Origin: Brucella pseudogrignonensis
GTDB lineage: Bacteria > Pseudomonadota > Alphaproteobacteria > Rhizobiales > Rhizobiaceae
Direction of reading: 5' to 3'
NCBI RefSeq assembly: GCF_032190615.1
Contig: NZ_JAVLAT010000003.1
Span: 310,001-374,000 of the forward strand
DNA length: 64,000 nucleotides
Shown here: positions 26,963 to 35,016 of the stretch, piece by piece
Position numbering within the stretch: the stretch's first letter is position 1
Layout: each line of letters starts with the position of its first letter
Translations under genes and position numbers: made by a program
The notes under the pieces: model-generated
Told to the model about the DNA's origin: nothing
Database searches by the model: none
The model's input: only the letters and a program-made list of their open reading frames with translations

Positions 26963-27938
26963 GATGCAGGAACCCGTCGTTGATGTTCGCAATCTACGTG
27001 TTAATTTTCCCGGTCGTCACGGTACAGTTACAGCGTTGTCGGATGTATCCTTGTCGATACGTCCGGGAGAAGTTCTTGGTGTCGTAGGCGAGTCGGGAGC
27101 CGGCAAGTCTATGACAGGACTGGCGATTCAAGGGCTTCTCGAACGGCCCGGTCATATTGCCGGCGGAGAAGTATGGCTTGGCAAACAGCGTATTGATACT
27201 CTTGATGATCGCGCCATGGAAAAAGTCCGTGGCCGGGAAATCGGTGCGATATTTCAGGATCCGTTGACTTCCCTCAACCCACTTTTCACAGTGGGGTCTC
27301 AGTTAATTGAAACCATCCGGCAGCATCTCGGTCTGGGCCGGGCAGAGGCGCGTGCCCGTGCTGTTCAATTGCTGCGTGACGTGGGTATTCCATCGCCTGA
27401 AGAGCGGGTTGATCAGTATCCTCATCAGTTCTCCGGTGGGATGCGTCAGCGTGTAGTGATAGCTCTCGCGCTTGCTGCATCTCCTAAACTGGTGATTGCT
27501 GATGAGCCAACAACTGCGCTTGATGTTTCAATTCAGGCACAGATCATTTCGCTGCTACGAAAACTTTGCAAAGAAAAACAAACGGCAGTCATGTTGGTTA
27601 CGCACGACATGGGTGTCATTGCCGAGGCGGCAGATCGGATTGCGGTTATGTATGCGGGGCGTCTCATTGAGGTCGGACCGGTGGAGCAGGTGCTCCATCA
27701 GCCATCTCATCCCTATACACAGGGGCTGATGTCGTCGATCCCTTCACTGGGTGCGCGGGTCGACAAGCTTAATCAGATCGATGGCTCTATGCCCCGTCTG
27801 GACTCCATTCCTGACGGTTGTGCATTTAACCCGCGTTGCAGCAAAAGTGGCTCTCGCTGTCGGCGCGAGAGACCAGAACTCGTGTTTTCGGGGGCGACAG
27901 CCAGTGCATGCTGGCTCAATGCAGGAGGCACCGCATGA
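26955..27938 (+). CDS. ABC transporter ATP-binding subunit, DppD type
   Basis: The 327-residue ATPase has Walker A GESGAGKS at about 45-52, signature FSGGMRQR, Walker B VIADEPT and an H loop. A C-terminal oligopeptide/dipeptide transporter tail follows with the cysteine pattern CAFNPRCSKSGSRCRR, which in this family may hold an iron-sulphur cluster. It pairs with the DppF-type subunit, whose start overlaps this stop by four bases. Confidence 0.93.
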   Translation: MVEMQEPVVDVRNLRVNFPGRHGTVTALSDVSLSIRPGEVLGVVGESGAGKSMTGLAIQGLLERPGHIAGGEVWLGKQRIDTLDDRAMEKVRGREIGAIFQDPLTSLNPLFTVGSQLIETIRQHLGLGRAEARARAVQLLRDVGIPSPEERVDQYPHQFSGGMRQRVVIALALAASPKLVIADEPTTALDVSIQAQIISLLRKLCKEKQTAVMLVTHDMGVIAEAADRIAVMYAGRLIEVGPVEQVLHQPSHPYTQGLMSSIPSLGARVDKLNQIDGSMPRLDSIPDGCAFNPRCSKSGSRCRRERPELVFSGATASACWLNAGGTA

Positions 27939-28918
27939 CAAACTATTTAAGTAGAACTCCGGCTTTGACCGTTGAACGGCTCGTTAAAACATTTGATGTA
28001 TCGGCACCCTGGCTCAACAGACTGGTTGAGCGCAAACCCAAACAGTATTTAAAAGCCGTCAATGACATCAGTTTCTCCGTTCCTTCTGGTGGTTGTTTAA
28101 GCATTGTTGGGGAAAGTGGTTGCGGAAAATCCACTGTCGCCCGTCTTGTCACCGGTCTTTATCCTGCCACCAGTGGCGGTATGCGCTTTGCAGCGGGCAA
28201 AAGTGGTGCACCTCTATCGGCACAGATGATTTTTCAAGACCCCTATGCGTCACTCAATCCGCGCTGGCGGGTAAAGAACATTATCGCGGAGCCGCTACGC
28301 GAACTCAAGCTACGCGACACAGCGGCCGAGATTACTGTCCGAGTTGAGGAACTCCTGCAAATTGTCGGTCTTTCTGCTTCGGACGGCGAGAAATTTCCGC
28401 ATGAATTCTCAGGCGGTCAGCGCCAGCGTATTTCGATCGCCCGTGCATTGGCAAGCGAACCGGAGTTCCTTGTTTGTGACGAGCCAACATCTGCACTTGA
28501 TGTTTCTGTTCAGGCGCAGGTTCTCAATCTGATGCGTCGCCTTCAGGATGAATTGGGTCTTACATACCTCTTTATCAGCCATGATATGAGTGTGGTCCGC
28601 CATATGTCTGACCGGATTGCGGTCATGTATCTGGGGCGCATTGTTGAAGAAGGCGATACAGAAGAACTATTTGCTGATCCGCGACATCCATATACCCAAC
28701 TTTTATTGCAAACTATCCCTAATATCGAAGAGCCGAACCGCAATCGTGAGCCTGCAAGTGGGGAGGTACCTAGTCCATTGAAGCCACCTTCAGGTTGCAC
28801 TTTTCATCCGCGTTGCCCGCTTGCTATCGAACGTTGCTCCAAGGAAGCCCCGGTTATGCAACTTCTCCCCAACCGTACGCGGGTGGCCTGCCATCTGGTG
28901 GAGATGAAGGTTGACTAA
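27935..28918 (+). CDS. ABC transporter ATP-binding subunit, DppF type
   Basis: The protein is 327 residues from the ATG at 27935, with AGGAGG seven bases upstream. A longer frame starting inside the previous gene is rejected for that reason. Walker A is GESGCGKST (about 59-67), signature FSGGQRQR and Walker B LVCDEPTSALD. The C-terminal tail has CTFHPRCPLAIERCS. It is the last gene of the operon; no terminator is obvious in the 138-base gap before the convergent regulator gene. Confidence 0.93.
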   Translation: MTNYLSRTPALTVERLVKTFDVSAPWLNRLVERKPKQYLKAVNDISFSVPSGGCLSIVGESGCGKSTVARLVTGLYPATSGGMRFAAGKSGAPLSAQMIFQDPYASLNPRWRVKNIIAEPLRELKLRDTAAEITVRVEELLQIVGLSASDGEKFPHEFSGGQRQRISIARALASEPEFLVCDEPTSALDVSVQAQVLNLMRRLQDELGLTYLFISHDMSVVRHMSDRIAVMYLGRIVEEGDTEELFADPRHPYTQLLLQTIPNIEEPNRNREPASGEVPSPLKPPSGCTFHPRCPLAIERCSKEAPVMQLLPNRTRVACHLVEMKVD

Positions 28919-29056
28919 AGTTGATCGTGAAAACTGTGAAACGGCTTTTGACGACGATGCGCGTTAATACGAATTTCAAAGTGCAGACTGGTCAAGGAAT
29001 TGAAACGTGCTCTGGTGGCGAAAGCAGATGATCAGAGTTCGTTGCGCGCCCGGAGC

Positions 29057-29734
29057 TTAGGCTAGAGCCGAACGCAAATCATAAGAAAGTTCACGTATTT
29101 CGCTCAGATCAAGTTCGGATTCCACATGCTCAAGATGATGTGCCATCAGATGAATCGCCTTTTCTGCTTCTTTTGCAGAAATCGCTTTTACGATTTCTGC
29201 ATGCTCATCTGGACCGCAGTTGAAATGATCGGTTTTGCGATAAATGGCTGTGATCAGCGAGCTGCGAGAAATAAGGTCACGCATGGTGGTAAATAGAAAA
29301 TCTGACCCTGTCAGTTCGGCCAGCAGAAGATGGAAGCCGCCCGAAAGTTTGATGATGTCAGTTGTAACATTGTCCTTATTGGCAATCCTCTCCAAGTTGA
29401 CATGGTCGCGGAGACGTTTCACATTTTCTTTGTGCAAAGAGTTGCAGAGCCGTTCGACGATACAGCGCTCTACGGCTTGCCGAACCGAGAAAACATCGCG
29501 CGCCTCCTGCACTGTCGGCTTGCTCACAAAAGCACCGCGATTAGGGATCATGCTAACGAGCCCATCACGCTCAAGAATGGTCAGGGCCTGGCGGATGCGC
29601 GCGCGGCTGACGTTGAAGATGGTGGAGAGTTGTTCTTCTTTAAGCTGGATTCCGGGCCGTAATCGCCTTTCGGCAATCGATAGCCAGACTTTCTCGACGA
29701 TCTGTTCGATTGATAAGGCCGTTGGTGCTTTCAT
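29057..29734 (-). CDS. GntR-family regulator, FCD type
   Basis: The 225-residue regulator has an N-terminal winged helix (about 8-75; LSTIFNVSRARIRQALTIL and DGLVSMIPNRGAFV) and a helical FCD ligand domain. The latter carries the acidic/histidine pattern of metal- or carboxylate-binding members (FHLLLAELTGSD, DEHAEIVKAI, HHLEHVESEL). It is divergent from the flavin reductase gene, and the gap contains a perfect 24-base palindrome. Related sites stand upstream of both binding-protein genes, so it probably controls the whole island. Confidence 0.88.
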   Translation of the reverse strand: MKAPTALSIEQIVEKVWLSIAERRLRPGIQLKEEQLSTIFNVSRARIRQALTILERDGLVSMIPNRGAFVSKPTVQEARDVFSVRQAVERCIVERLCNSLHKENVKRLRDHVNLERIANKDNVTTDIIKLSGGFHLLLAELTGSDFLFTTMRDLISRSSLITAIYRKTDHFNCGPDEHAEIVKAISAKEAEKAIHLMAHHLEHVESELDLSEIRELSYDLRSALA

Positions 29735-29804
29735 AAAGACTACTCCATGTTCAATTCGACAATCGTCATGTGCGAGAAAAAGTCAACTCATGGATTTAAT
29801 TACT

Positions 29805-29828
29805 TGATTTATTGTATACAATAAATCA
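29805..29828. promoter_or_regulatory. Perfect 24-base palindrome, probable GntR operator
   Basis: The palindrome is centred on ATTGTATACAAT (29811-29822) with symmetric TGATTT/AAATCA flanks. It lies 71 bases before the regulator start and 38 before the reductase start, where binding would repress both. This core is the reference for the two weaker tandem sites upstream of the binding-protein genes. Confidence 0.7.
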
Positions 29829-29865
29829 TAGATTTGTTGATCATTTTTTACAGTTTGGGCAACTT

Positions 29866-30492
29866 ATGGAATTTGACTTTGAGACCATTGATCCGCAAAG
29901 CCGCTATCGCCTGCTGACCAATTTCATCGGGCCGCGTCCTATTGCGCTGGTGACAACGCGTTCAGCCACAGGAAACAACAATGCGGCACCCATGAGTTTC
30001 TTTAACGTCTTCTCGCACGATCCGGCGATTGTTGTTTTGGGAATCCAGCCACGTCTATCGGGGGAAGAGAAGGATACTATGGTCAACATCCGTCAATCAG
30101 GAGAGTTTGCTATCAGCATGGTCGATATGGCCTTATCTGAGCAAATGTTGATCTGTGGTCTTGGTTTTGACGCGGAAGTTGATGAGCTTTCTGTCGCTGG
30201 TCTGACCGCTCAAGCCTGTACTAAAATCAATGCAGCCTTTCCGCAGGAAGCGCCCTGTGTTTTTGAATGCCGTGTTGAGCGGCTCATCGATTATCCGCGA
30301 CGCACGCTTGTTTTGGGGGAGGTCGTGCATATGCATGTCCGGCGCAACTGCCTCGATGCTGCGGGGCACTATGTTGACCCTGAATACTACCAGCCCATTG
30401 CACGTCTGCACGCAGATAATTACGTGACATCAGACCGTCAGTTTGAGTTGAAAGCCCCGCCTATTGGCGATTTTAGCAAGCGTAATCAGTAG
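29866..30492 (+). CDS. Flavin reductase-like (DIM6/NTAB) domain protein
   Basis: The protein is 208 residues from the ATG at 29866. The frame opens earlier with a TTG inside the palindrome, which is not a credible start. The FMN-binding split-barrel shows RPIALVTTRSATGNNNAAPMSFFNVFSHDPAIV and NIRQSGEFAISMV. Members bind FMN and either reduce flavin for a monooxygenase partner or act as oxidoreductases. No monooxygenase gene is adjacent, so the partner would be elsewhere or the protein acts alone. It is first in a two-gene unit with the racemase-like gene. Confidence 0.85.
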   Translation: MEFDFETIDPQSRYRLLTNFIGPRPIALVTTRSATGNNNAAPMSFFNVFSHDPAIVVLGIQPRLSGEEKDTMVNIRQSGEFAISMVDMALSEQMLICGLGFDAEVDELSVAGLTAQACTKINAAFPQEAPCVFECRVERLIDYPRRTLVLGEVVHMHVRRNCLDAAGHYVDPEYYQPIARLHADNYVTSDRQFELKAPPIGDFSKRNQ

Positions 30493-30515
30493 GTTATATA
30501 TCAGAGGCTTTAATT

Positions 30516-31241
30516 ATGCATATTCATCTGATCAATCCAAACTCCACCGCTTCCATGACAAATCAGGCTATGGAAAGCGCGTTGATTGTGAAGCAGGCTC
30601 AAACCCACATTACAGCGACAAATCCCCTTGAGACGCCAGCAAGCATTGAGGGCTCTGCGGATGAGGCGATGGCTATGCCCGGAATGCTTGCAGAAATTCG
30701 CAAAGGCGAAATGCAAGGCGTCGACGCCTATGTTATTGCTTGCTTCGATGATCCTGGCTTGCACGCAGCTCGCGAAGTGGCAAAAGGACCTGTAATAGGT
30801 ATTTGTCAGGCGGCGATCCAGGTGGCCATGACAATCAGCCGCCGCTTTTCGATTGTTACCACACTTCCGCGTTCGGTTGCTATTATTGAGGAGCTTGTCA
30901 GTAATTATGGAGCTGAGCGCTATTGTCGTAAAGTCCGGGCAATTGATTTGCCAGTTTTGGCTTTAGAAGACGATCGTTTTCGTGCTGAGCAGCTTCTGAT
31001 TGCGGAAATTGAGCGAGCGAAGGCCGAAGATGGGGCGGAGGCGATTGTACTGGGCTGCGCTGGCATGTCCTCATTATGTGAGCGCCTCAAAGAGGTGACT
31101 GGTTTACCCATCATTGATGGTGTTACAGCAGCAGTCAAAATGGCCGAAGCTCTCATTGGTGCAGGCTACGCAACATCGAAAGTGAACAGTTATAACTATC
31201 CGCTGCCGAAAAACATGCCTTCTTGTGGTTTGATAGCATGA
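30516..31241 (+). CDS. Asp/Glu/hydantoin racemase family protein
   Basis: The 241-residue protein begins MHIHLINPNSTASMTNQ, the typical start of hydantoin racemases (INPNSxxxMT). The two catalytic cysteines are at 76 (IACFDDPGL) and 181 (LGCAGM). The family includes allantoin and hydantoin racemases that interconvert 5-substituted hydantoin enantiomers. With the cyclic-amide hydrolases upstream, this supports catabolism of a hydantoin- or pyrimidine-like ring. It is 23 bases downstream of the reductase gene. A short palindrome (TGTCGGCCGACA, 31248-31259) follows but without a T tract. Confidence 0.88.
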   Translation: MHIHLINPNSTASMTNQAMESALIVKQAQTHITATNPLETPASIEGSADEAMAMPGMLAEIRKGEMQGVDAYVIACFDDPGLHAAREVAKGPVIGICQAAIQVAMTISRRFSIVTTLPRSVAIIEELVSNYGAERYCRKVRAIDLPVLALEDDRFRAEQLLIAEIERAKAEDGAEAIVLGCAGMSSLCERLKEVTGLPIIDGVTAAVKMAEALIGAGYATSKVNSYNYPLPKNMPSCGLIA

Positions 31242-31361
31242 GGAATGTGTCGGCCGACAATTGTTGATAGTTTCGCTTTCTTCGTACTGCCTATATAGGT
31301 GGCCTTTATTTCTCTTTCAGCTTCTTTTAGTCGGACTGATATCAGTTGTCTTTACTCATTA

Positions 31362-31524
31362 GAGCCTGACTCATAATGTTTGAAATGAATTCAAAGGCTT
31401 AAAATGTAGCCCAGAATCGCCATCAACCCGGAGTTCAATAGGTTTAACACGCGTGAAAATGGTAGCATTAGGATAGCAAGCGCATAACTCATTGAAATAA
31501 CTTAAATCATTTTGGAACAGGCTC
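31362..31524. mobile_element. MITE-like repeat element (163 bp)
   Basis: Inverted ends GAGCCTGACTCATAATG and GAGCCTGTTCCAAAATG match at 12 of 17 positions, and the trinucleotide TTA flanks both sides, as expected for an IS5-like target duplication. No coding capacity. No second copy was seen in the window, so assignment rests on the ends alone. Confidence 0.45.
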
Positions 31525-31750
31525 TTAAATAATGAGTGAGAATACATTATGTTAATTATTATGCGCAAAATTTTCTACAGCACCGAATGTAATATTTTGT
31601 CTCATATCATGACTAATTAAAATTATCATCCGACTTTCGTGAAGTGGGGGGGGGGGGATTTGAGAGTGCACTGATTGTTGATATAAATTAGAAAAATATA
31701 ATAATATTAATAGTACAAATTAAATCAAAGTGCATTATAATACTTTAAGG
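31525..31750. other. AT-rich intergenic stretch with a 12-base G tract
   Basis: No gene is recognisable between the MITE-like repeat and the IS6 end. The run of twelve G residues at 31646-31657 stands out in otherwise AT-rich sequence. Confidence 0.5.
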
Positions 31751-32517
31751 GGTGTTGTCACGTTAACTGGGCTACAGTTGCCTGCCTGACGGTTTGGGCG
31801 TAAATTTTGGCGATGCAGACATCAGATATCATCTTCAAGCGTCACCGTTTTCCGCCACAGATTACTGCTCATGCGGTGTGGCTTTATCTGCGGTTCAACC
31901 TTAGTCTGCGTGAAGTTGAGGAAATGCTGCTTGAGCGTGGAATCGACGTATCATACGAGACAGTTCGTCGTTGGATCGCCAAGTTCGGCCCCCAGATCAC
32001 ACGCAACTTGCGGCGGCGTCAGGCGCGCCCCGGCGATATTTGGTATTTGGACGAAGTGGTGGTCAAATGCGCTGGAGAGAAATTCTGGCTCTGGCGTGCG
32101 GTGGATCAACATGGCTCCGTTCTCGAAGAAATCTTGCAGAAGCGGCGTGATAAAAGGGCGGCAAAGCGACTGCTCGTAGCGTTAATGAAGCGCTATGGCT
32201 TTGCTCCCAAACGGATCATCACCGATAAGCTCCGCTCCTACGGTGCAGCAAAGGCAGAAGTGGCACCCGGCCTTGACCATTGGTCGCACAAGGGCCTCAA
32301 TAATCGGGCCGAAAATAGCCATCTGCCGTTTAGGAAACGGGAGCGAACCATGCAAGGTCATCGGTCACCTGGAGCGTTGCAACGCTTCGTCTCCATGCAC
32401 TCAGCGACCCGCAATTGTTTCTCTGTTCCATCTCGTCGCCGAGCCGCACACACAATTCGCTACCATCGCCTCGAAGCTTTCGATGCATGGAAAATTGCGG
32501 CCTGTTTCGCCTGAATA
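31751..32517 (+). mobile_element. IS6-family group A, copy 2, right end replaced by IS66
   Basis: The left terminal repeat GGTGTTGTCACGTTAA is intact. The element is normal up to three bases past the transposase stop, where the IS66 end (GTAAGCGG) begins; the last 50 or so bases with the right repeat are missing. A mirror-image copy abuts the other IS66 end. Confidence 0.9.
31807..32514 (+). CDS. IS6-family transposase (group A, copy 2)
   Basis: The 235-residue protein is near-identical to the one at 12100-12807 and keeps all catalytic residues. The gene is intact even though its element has lost one end, so it could still supply transposase in trans. Confidence 0.95.
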   Translation: MAMQTSDIIFKRHRFPPQITAHAVWLYLRFNLSLREVEEMLLERGIDVSYETVRRWIAKFGPQITRNLRRRQARPGDIWYLDEVVVKCAGEKFWLWRAVDQHGSVLEEILQKRRDKRAAKRLLVALMKRYGFAPKRIITDKLRSYGAAKAEVAPGLDHWSHKGLNNRAENSHLPFRKRERTMQGHRSPGALQRFVSMHSATRNCFSVPSRRRAAHTIRYHRLEAFDAWKIAACFA

Positions 32518-32525
32518 GTAAGCGG

Positions 32526-34136
32526 TCAGCCGATTGCGTTAGAGTTGAAGTTCCAAGGCATAAGGCCTTCGATTTCGGTTACAGGCCAGCCTTTAGCGAT
32601 GCGGCTCAGGGTTTGGGATAGCCAGTCGAGCGGATCGACGGCATTCATTTTGCATGTCTGGAGCAGTGTCGCCCAGGTCCTTCCGCCGCCTTCGCTTCCG
32701 GCAAACAGGCTATTTTTCCTCGTGATTGTCTGTGGCCTGATCGCACGCTCGACAATGTTGCTATCGATTTCGACCCGGCCATCGGTGAGGAAGCGCTCCA
32801 GAGCCTCGCGCCGAGTGAACGCGTAGCGGATCGCCTCGGCGGTTTTTGACTTGCCAGAGACCTTACCCAGTTCCTTTTCCCACAGGTCGAAGAGGCGGGC
32901 GACAATGGTTTCGGACTGTTCCTGACGGAACGCGGCGCGGATGTCGGCATTCTTGCCGCGAACCTCATCCTCGATCTTCCACAATTTGGTCATGACGATG
33001 ACCGTATCTGTTGCAGCCTGCGAGATCCCGCTGACGTGCAGATCGTAAAATTTGCGGCGCAGATGTGCCCAGCAGCCTGCGAGCTGTATCTGTTCATTGC
33101 GCCCAGCCTTGGCTTGCGCCTTGATCATGCTCGTATAGGCGCCATATCCGCCCACCTGCAGGATTCCGTTGAACCCGGCAAGATGCCGCGCCACGCATTC
33201 TGCGCCCCGACTGTCTTCAAAGCGATAGGCCACCATTGGTGGACTGTTCCCACCATAGGGGCGATCATCGCGTGCATAAGCCCAAAGCCATGCCTTGGTG
33301 GCTTTTCCAGAACCGGGAGCCAGAGTGGGCAAGGTCGTCTCATCGGCGAAGACCCTTTCACCTTCCTTGACCCGTTCCAGGATATAATCGGCGCATATCT
33401 GAAGCTCGAAGCCCAGATGCCCCATCCATTGCGCCATCAAACTCCGGCTGATCTCGACGCCATCGCGCAAATAGATTGCCTCCTGACGGTAAAGTGGAAG
33501 GCCATCGGCATACTTGGAAACGGCTATATAGGCGAGCAGGCGCTCTGTCGGCAGACCACTCTCGATAATATGTGCAGGCGCAAGCGCCTGAACCACACCA
33601 TCATGGTTCCGGAATGCGTATTTGGGGCGGCGTGTCACGATAACCCGGAACTTCGGGGGCACGACGTCCAGGCGCTCGGAGCGATCCTCGCCGATCAGGA
33701 CCTTTTCCAGCCCCTCGCAACCAGCCGGAATCTCCGGTTCGATGACTTCCTCAATGCGTTCGAGATGAGCCGCAAAACCCTTGCGCGGACGTGATGCCCG
33801 TTTCGGCTTGTCACTGGCCGCATCGTCAAGTTCGCTCTGGATCGCCGAGAGACCGGTTTCCACTTCCTCGAAAGCAAACGATACCTGTTCATCGCTAACA
33901 CCAAGGCGTAATCGTTCGGAGCGCCGGCCGTGCTGGGTGCGCTGCAATACCTTCATGATGGATGTCAGGTTGGCAATCCGTTCGTTGGCGCTCTTCTCCA
34001 CTGCCTCCAGCCGGGCAATCTCAGCTTCAGCAGCCTTCAAGCGGGCTTCCTTTTCAGCCTGCTCACGTGCCATCGCGAGCACCATAGCTTTCAGTGCGTC
34101 AACGTCATCCGGCAGATCGTGCAGCGGTAAATCCAT
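32526..34136 (-). CDS. tnpC: IS66 transposase TnpC
   Basis: The 536-residue DDE transposase has an N-terminal coiled coil (about 20-70, EKEARLKAAEAEIARLEAVEK), a zinc-finger-type IS66 binding region, the catalytic domain (VFADETTLPTLAPG; LAGCWAHLRRKFYD; RREALERFLTDGRVEIDSNIVERAIR) and the C-terminal IS66 tail. Length is normal and no disruption is visible. Confidence 0.95.
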   Translation of the reverse strand: MDLPLHDLPDDVDALKAMVLAMAREQAEKEARLKAAEAEIARLEAVEKSANERIANLTSIMKVLQRTQHGRRSERLRLGVSDEQVSFAFEEVETGLSAIQSELDDAASDKPKRASRPRKGFAAHLERIEEVIEPEIPAGCEGLEKVLIGEDRSERLDVVPPKFRVIVTRRPKYAFRNHDGVVQALAPAHIIESGLPTERLLAYIAVSKYADGLPLYRQEAIYLRDGVEISRSLMAQWMGHLGFELQICADYILERVKEGERVFADETTLPTLAPGSGKATKAWLWAYARDDRPYGGNSPPMVAYRFEDSRGAECVARHLAGFNGILQVGGYGAYTSMIKAQAKAGRNEQIQLAGCWAHLRRKFYDLHVSGISQAATDTVIVMTKLWKIEDEVRGKNADIRAAFRQEQSETIVARLFDLWEKELGKVSGKSKTAEAIRYAFTRREALERFLTDGRVEIDSNIVERAIRPQTITRKNSLFAGSEGGGRTWATLLQTCKMNAVDPLDWLSQTLSRIAKGWPVTEIEGLMPWNFNSNAIG

Positions 34137-34211
34137 GAGGCTGAGTAGAGCATAAAAGCGGTCGTTTTCCCAACCTGAACTGCATCATGAATCATCTTGC
34201 CGCAGGCGCTG

Positions 34212-34556
34212 TCACCCCGTCAGCAAAGGGCGTCTTGTCCTGTTCGGGCGGATCTTTTTCCAGTCCATTCCAGCCAACAAGGCCATGAGCTGGGAATGGT
34301 CCAGACGGATCCTCGCTGCCGACAGGCCCGGCCAGCAAAAGCCACGCTCCTCAAGCGTTTTCGAATAAAGGCAAACGCCACTTCCATCCCACCACACAAT
34401 CCGGACCCGGTCAGCACGTTTTGACCGGAAGACATAAAGCGCACCATTGAACGGGTCGAGACCGCCATCACGGACAACTGCCATAAGCGAAGCGGCTCCC
34501 TTGCGGAAGTCGACGGGCTGACAGGACACATAAACCACCACACCGCTGGAGATCAT
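34212..34556 (-). CDS. tnpB: IS66 accessory protein TnpB
   Basis: The 114-residue protein shows the IS66 Orf2 signature: VYVSCQPVDFRKGAASL, FRSKRADRVRIVWWDGSGVCLYSKTLE and a basic end. It is required with TnpA and TnpC for IS66 transposition. It is unrelated to the RNA-guided nuclease also called TnpB. Confidence 0.93.
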   Translation of the reverse strand: MISSGVVVYVSCQPVDFRKGAASLMAVVRDGGLDPFNGALYVFRSKRADRVRIVWWDGSGVCLYSKTLEERGFCWPGLSAARIRLDHSQLMALLAGMDWKKIRPNRTRRPLLTG

Positions 34557-34579
34557 ACCTTGCGAGCCGCCCGTAGAAC

Positions 34580-34939
34580 CTACACCAGATGATCTGGATC
34601 GAAGGCTGAACCGACGCGAACCACCATGTCGGCGACAACTATATCGATCGAAGCGCTACACGTCGTTTCAACACGTGCAAATCTGGCCGGACTGTCCGTT
34701 CCCGCCGTTGCTGGCGAAACAACACCAGACGCAAACGCCTTGCGACGCCATCCGTAAAGCTGCGAAGGATCCAGACCTTCAGAGCGTGCAATCGCCGAGA
34801 CGTTAGCCCCGGGCTGCAATGACGCGGCAACAATCCGCGCCTTCTCGTCATCCGACCAGTTACGCGGCCGTCGTCGGCTTCGCACGGGTTCCGCCGTCAA
34901 AATCTCAAATATCTGGGAATGATTCATATCGTCATTCAT
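34580..34939 (-). CDS. tnpA: IS66 accessory protein TnpA
   Basis: The protein is 119 residues from the ATG at 34939, preceded by GGAG; an 11-residue longer frame is open but less well supported. It contains a helix-turn-helix (PGANVSAIARSEGLDPSQLYGWRRKAF) of the Tnp_1/IS66 Orf1 type. It is the first gene of the IS66 operon. Confidence 0.9.
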   Translation of the reverse strand: MNDDMNHSQIFEILTAEPVRSRRRPRNWSDDEKARIVAASLQPGANVSAIARSEGLDPSQLYGWRRKAFASGVVSPATAGTDSPARFARVETTCSASIDIVVADMVVRVGSAFDPDHLV

Positions 34940-35016
34940 AGGACTCTCCGCATGATTCAAGCAGAAAATCACCCATCAAGCCGACAAAAGATACGTGGGG
35001 TGGCTTACCCGCTTAC

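Larger units (their letters stand above)
32518..35016 (-). mobile_element. IS66-family insertion sequence, complete (2499 bp)
   Basis: Terminal repeats begin GTAAGCGG at both ends. It holds tnpA, tnpB and tnpC in the usual order on the minus strand. The 8-base flanks are cctgaata at the left and tattcagg at the right, which are reverse complements of each other rather than the direct repeat expected of a simple insertion. Confidence 0.92.

Noticed and set aside
12044-31750. Whole 12-31.7 kb segment as a simple IS6 composite transposon bounded by direct group A copies
   Set aside because: Outer octamers do not match and the right copy has lost its end to IS66, so no clean transposition unit can be shown; recombination after insertion remains possible.
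32195-32518. A 107-codon frame recurring in all group A IS6 copies
   Set aside because: It is an alternate frame of the transposase gene and shows no independent start signal or domain.
33036-33794. A 252-codon plus-strand frame opposite IS66 tnpC
   Set aside because: Fully antisense to an intact transposase, with no recognisable family.
34212-34556. IS66 TnpB as a possible RNA-guided nuclease (IS200/IS605-type TnpB)
   Set aside because: The name coincides, but the protein is the 114-residue IS66 accessory type without RuvC or zinc-ribbon motifs, and no omega-RNA-like end is present.
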